This document shows positions 61,300 through 64,000 of a stretch of DNA of 64,000 bases, piece after piece. The stretch covers positions 186,001 through 250,000 of the forward strand of contig JAHRBC010000006.1 in the NCBI GenBank assembly GCA_022702545.1, given 5' to 3'. Numbering within the stretch: the first letter of the stretch is position 1; each line of letters opens with the position of its first letter. A model generated the notes under the pieces. The model saw only the letters and a list, made by a program, of their open reading frames with translations. It was not told where the DNA came from and did not search any database. The stretch is from Phycomyces nitens. Lineage: Eukaryota; Mucoromycota; Mucoromycetes; Mucorales; Phycomycetaceae. The translations under genes and the position numbers were made by a program.

Positions 61300-61880
61300 T
61301 TTCTCAATGAAATTCTGAACAGCTTTACGCCCTTCAATAATCCTTGCTGTCAAAGCCTCAGTGTCTTTTAAAGGATGACGCTTTACCTTGAATTTAACAG
61401 CAGATCAAAAGTATTCCATATGATTCAGCTCTGGAGAATAAGGAGGGAGATAAACAGGAATATGGGTAGAAGTATTATCTATTATGTCCATTGTATTGGA
61501 AGTAGTAAGAGTCTGTATTTCCCTTGGAAATAAACAGCTTCTCTTCAGATACTTTACGCTTAGTTGCACCAACTATTTTTCTTCTCTTTATATTTTCAGC
61601 TTCCCTCATAGACACATACACAGCACCAAAAGCAGAATTAGTGTAGGTTAGCACGCTTTTTAAAAGAAATCCTGTCAGCCATATCTTCTACCATGCTTAT
61701 TAACCTTTGTAATTGCAAGTTTGGCTGATTACAAACGCCTTGATTGATAGTGTGTTGAGTTTCAACGAGCACAAGTAGTAAACTATCAGATACTATTGAG
61801 CGTGCATACATAATATCTGATTTAGAGCCATCCACCCATTCTGTAGGTTGAAAAATTTGGAGGGAAAGGGTCACAGGTCT
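61300..61880 (-). pseudogene. Decayed IS630/Tc1-like transposase, element B
   Basis: On minus: coding-like pieces QLQRLISMVEDMADRISFKK (about 61680-61740), then NSAFGAVYVSMREAENIKRR (about 61590-61645), MDIIDNTSTH (about 61460-61500) as the degraded second-Asp region, HIPVYLPPYSPELNHMEYF (about 61411-61470), then a TGA at 61405-61407 in place of the usual Trp codon, and SAVKFKVKRHPLKDTEALTA onward. The YLPPYSPELN.(I/M)E block is diagnostic. The premature stop and frameshifts make it a pseudogene. It lies tail to tail with element A, 190 bp apart. Confidence 0.65.
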
Positions 61881-62080
61881 TACTCAATCCAAGTAAATAG
61901 ATATTCTTTCCATCTTATTTTCGACAGAAGGATGTACTTACCAACTAGATTTTTCACTAATTGGATCAATTTAGGCATTAAATCACTGCTAAGTATGTGT
62001 TTTGAATGCAATGGGAACAAAAGGAGGTCTGAATCTAAAGAAAAAAAGAAGAAGTCTGGTAACTAAAACTGTGAGATTCT

Positions 62081-62106
62081 TGGTGCACGGACTTTGTGCA
62101 CGGACC
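62081..62106. repeat. Short direct repeat GTGCACGGAC
   Basis: Two copies of GTGCACGGAC separated by five bases (62082-62106), near the outer end of the decayed transposon area. It may be a terminus-associated or target-site sequence, but no partner was found. Confidence 0.35.
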
Positions 62107-62107
62107 C

Positions 62108-62668
62108 CAACAAAAATAAGAGCCACTCATTCAGAGACCTCATTCTAACCACCATAAAATCCTCTTCATCGCATATTTAGTCCCAGAGACATGCTTTAAT
62201 TAACCCTGTCACCTTGTGCGAATCTATTCTATGGACAGAAAGAGCAGCAACCGCCAGGATAATTTTACCAGTTTGAAAACTTTCCGGATAGTCATGACCT
62301 TTAGAATGAGCCGGGAAACTAGTAGTTCTTATGGGTTACTTTTTTTATTAGAAAGTATTTATTTTGCTAGTTTTTCTGAAAGATATATATATAGTTTGAT
62401 TCTTTGAGAGAATGTGTTTCATTATCTTTAGATTTATAGCTTGAGACTAGATATTAATTTATGTTTGCTGGTTAATTATTATTCAGAAGCAAAACTGTAA
62501 AAATTCCAATTTTAAAAAGGGTTTTTTGAATTAATGTGAAACAGCATTCATTGGGTGATCATTTTGACAACAAGACGCATCGTTTCCAAAAATACTAAAG
62601 TCATGGATTGTTGACGGGCTATAAAATGAAGATTACGCAAGTCTGGCATATTCTACTCTCTTCTTCTT

Positions 62669-62700
<32 letters not shown>

Positions 62701-64000
62701 AATATACTTTCTACTTGTCATGTCTATAAAAACACTAATAAAAGAGGTTTGGTACTCTTGAACAAATATAGCAGTATTTTATCTGCTTTCAAAAGAGGTC
62801 GACACAATCAACGAGTTGATTCCCAATGATCCACTGTTGAGCTATGATACATGTCACCGCATAGTGTAAAGAGCTACAGTAAAAGCTTCTTGGGCTCAAC
62901 AGCTGCATCTCTTTCTGGTGCAAACAAAAAATATATCTCAAGTAGAACTGTCTATAATATTAAAGGTATATTTAATTTGTACCTTATATTTCTATCATTT
63001 TAAATCGCCCATTGCTAAAAAGAAAAAGAAAGTGTCATAAAAATAATGTTCTCTTTCTTACTATTATTTTACATCTTGAACTTGTTGAAAACTCTTTTGT
63101 ACATATTTTTGACAACATTTTATACACAAAGAATAACTCGTTATTTATCATATTTCCCCTTTTTATAGTGATCTATTGGAATTCTAATTTTAAAGTCTAT
63201 AACAAAAAGTCCTTTTTGGTAAGGAATTATAAAGATAAATAAACATCTAATTGGCGCATTCTAAAACCAAGAGCAAGCATATATGCAATAACTTCTCAGG
63301 AAACAAAAAAAAATAACTGTTTTATTCTTTATCTTTTCCCTTTCTCACAATGTCACTATACAATCCTAAACTATCAGCAGCAGTTGGTTCCAAATGCATT
63401 CTTCAACGCGACATGAGAAAGAAACTTAATATCTCCAGCTACCTTCTTACTGGCTCTATATCAACATGGTGTAATATCAAGTGCTTAGTAGAATATATCA
63501 CAAGAGATCTATTATGGAAAAAGACAAGTAGTGCAATATGGTTAGCATATCCACAGACCGTACAAAGCTTGTCTACAAAAGATTGTTATTCCAAGTCAAC
63601 AGGAAAATGTCTAAGCAATTGCTACCTATACATTCAACAAAAAAAAAAGAACAAGAAACACGTTTGAAGTAACCTACTACCAATTCAAGGAAAATCATAA
63701 CGATGGATTATTGATAAAACAAAGTGATGCGTGTGCAAAGTCATGTCGAGAGAGAGGACGAGCCATTTGGCGCTGAGCTTACTCATAAAGAAACACAACA
63801 ACACCGTCAAAGCTTGGAAGAAGGCAAGTCATTGTATCAGCTTTGATTTTTTGTTTCTTTTTTCTCACAAATTATACTATGTTATTGAAATATCTAGAAT
63901 AACAAACTCATATAAAAAGTAATGTTGGAATCTTGTGTATTGTGCATCTTAAATCTAATCCCTTTGTACTTTTGTATTATATAAGTAATAATTTAAGACA
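62108..64000. other. AT-rich terminal stretch without a recognised gene
   Basis: About 1.9 kb to the window edge. It contains a TTC microsatellite (62658-62698). The frames 62216-62407, 63012-63242 and 63350-63667 have no recognised domain; the last has a more mixed composition and an ATG in fair context, so a small unknown or decayed gene there is possible. Confidence 0.35.
62658..62698. repeat. TTC trinucleotide microsatellite
   Basis: About 13 copies of TCT/TTC in intergenic DNA. Confidence 0.9.

Overview
The window reads as nuclear DNA of a fungus, most likely an early-diverging (Mucoromycota-type) one. The evidence is: many short spliceosomal introns (about 45-100 nt, GTAAG-like donors, CTAAC/CTAAT-like branch sites, some GC donors); an APSES/ankyrin cell-cycle factor; a fungal bZIP; a Siw14 phosphatase; a fungal-type GlcCer synthase; AT-rich intergenic DNA; and decayed IS630/Tc1-like transposases. 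Genus and species cannot be fixed from the sequence alone. All exon models below were built by hand from reading frame, splice signals and family conservation, with no transcript evidence.

Layout. 0-13.6 kb is gene-dense: an Mph1/FANCM helicase (-) is divergent from an Hrd1 ubiquitin ligase (+), followed on + by a universal-stress-protein gene, the dynactin actin-related protein Arp10 and an APSES/ankyrin MBF-type transcription factor, then a tRNA-Ile(AAU) gene (-). 13.6-20 kb is a gene desert with microsatellites, a 16-bp tandem repeat and a degenerate 5S-rRNA-like piece. 20-33.7 kb is dense again: an ATF-like bZIP (-), the SSU-processome factor Nop14 (-) divergent from the mitochondrial beta-barrel insertase Sam50 (+), an HDDC2-type nucleotidase (+) convergent with a Bsd2/NDFIP Nedd4-adaptor (-), then Siw14 (+) and geranylgeranyl-diphosphate synthase (+). 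33.7-39.3 kb is a second desert with a transposase relic. 39.3-52 kb holds a secreted 5'-nucleotidase-family phosphoesterase, the Golgi GDPase/apyrase Gda1, an unknown multi-pass coiled-coil membrane protein, ceramide glucosyltransferase, a small C2-domain protein (-), a small zinc-binding Ecl1-like protein (-) and a DH-PH RhoGEF (-).

52-64 kb is an accessory region. Its centrepiece is a near-perfect inverted repeat with arms of about 1.23 kb (55384-56619 and 58858-60085) around a 2.24-kb spacer. Each arm carries an intact, identical gene for a 67-residue unrecognised protein with its own TATA box. The arms appear to differ only by one copy of an 8-bp unit. The spacer and flanks hold decayed coding sequence, and two decayed IS630/Tc1-like transposases in opposite orientations lie just outside the right arm.

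Functional links are mostly housekeeping: ER/Golgi protein and lipid handling (Hrd1, Bsd2-like, Gda1, GlcCer synthase), nucleotide turnover, ribosome and mitochondrial biogenesis, and cell-cycle control. An MluI cell-cycle box (ACGCGT) just upstream of the APSES gene and a CRE-like palindrome upstream of the GlcCer synthase gene are plausible but untested regulatory sites.
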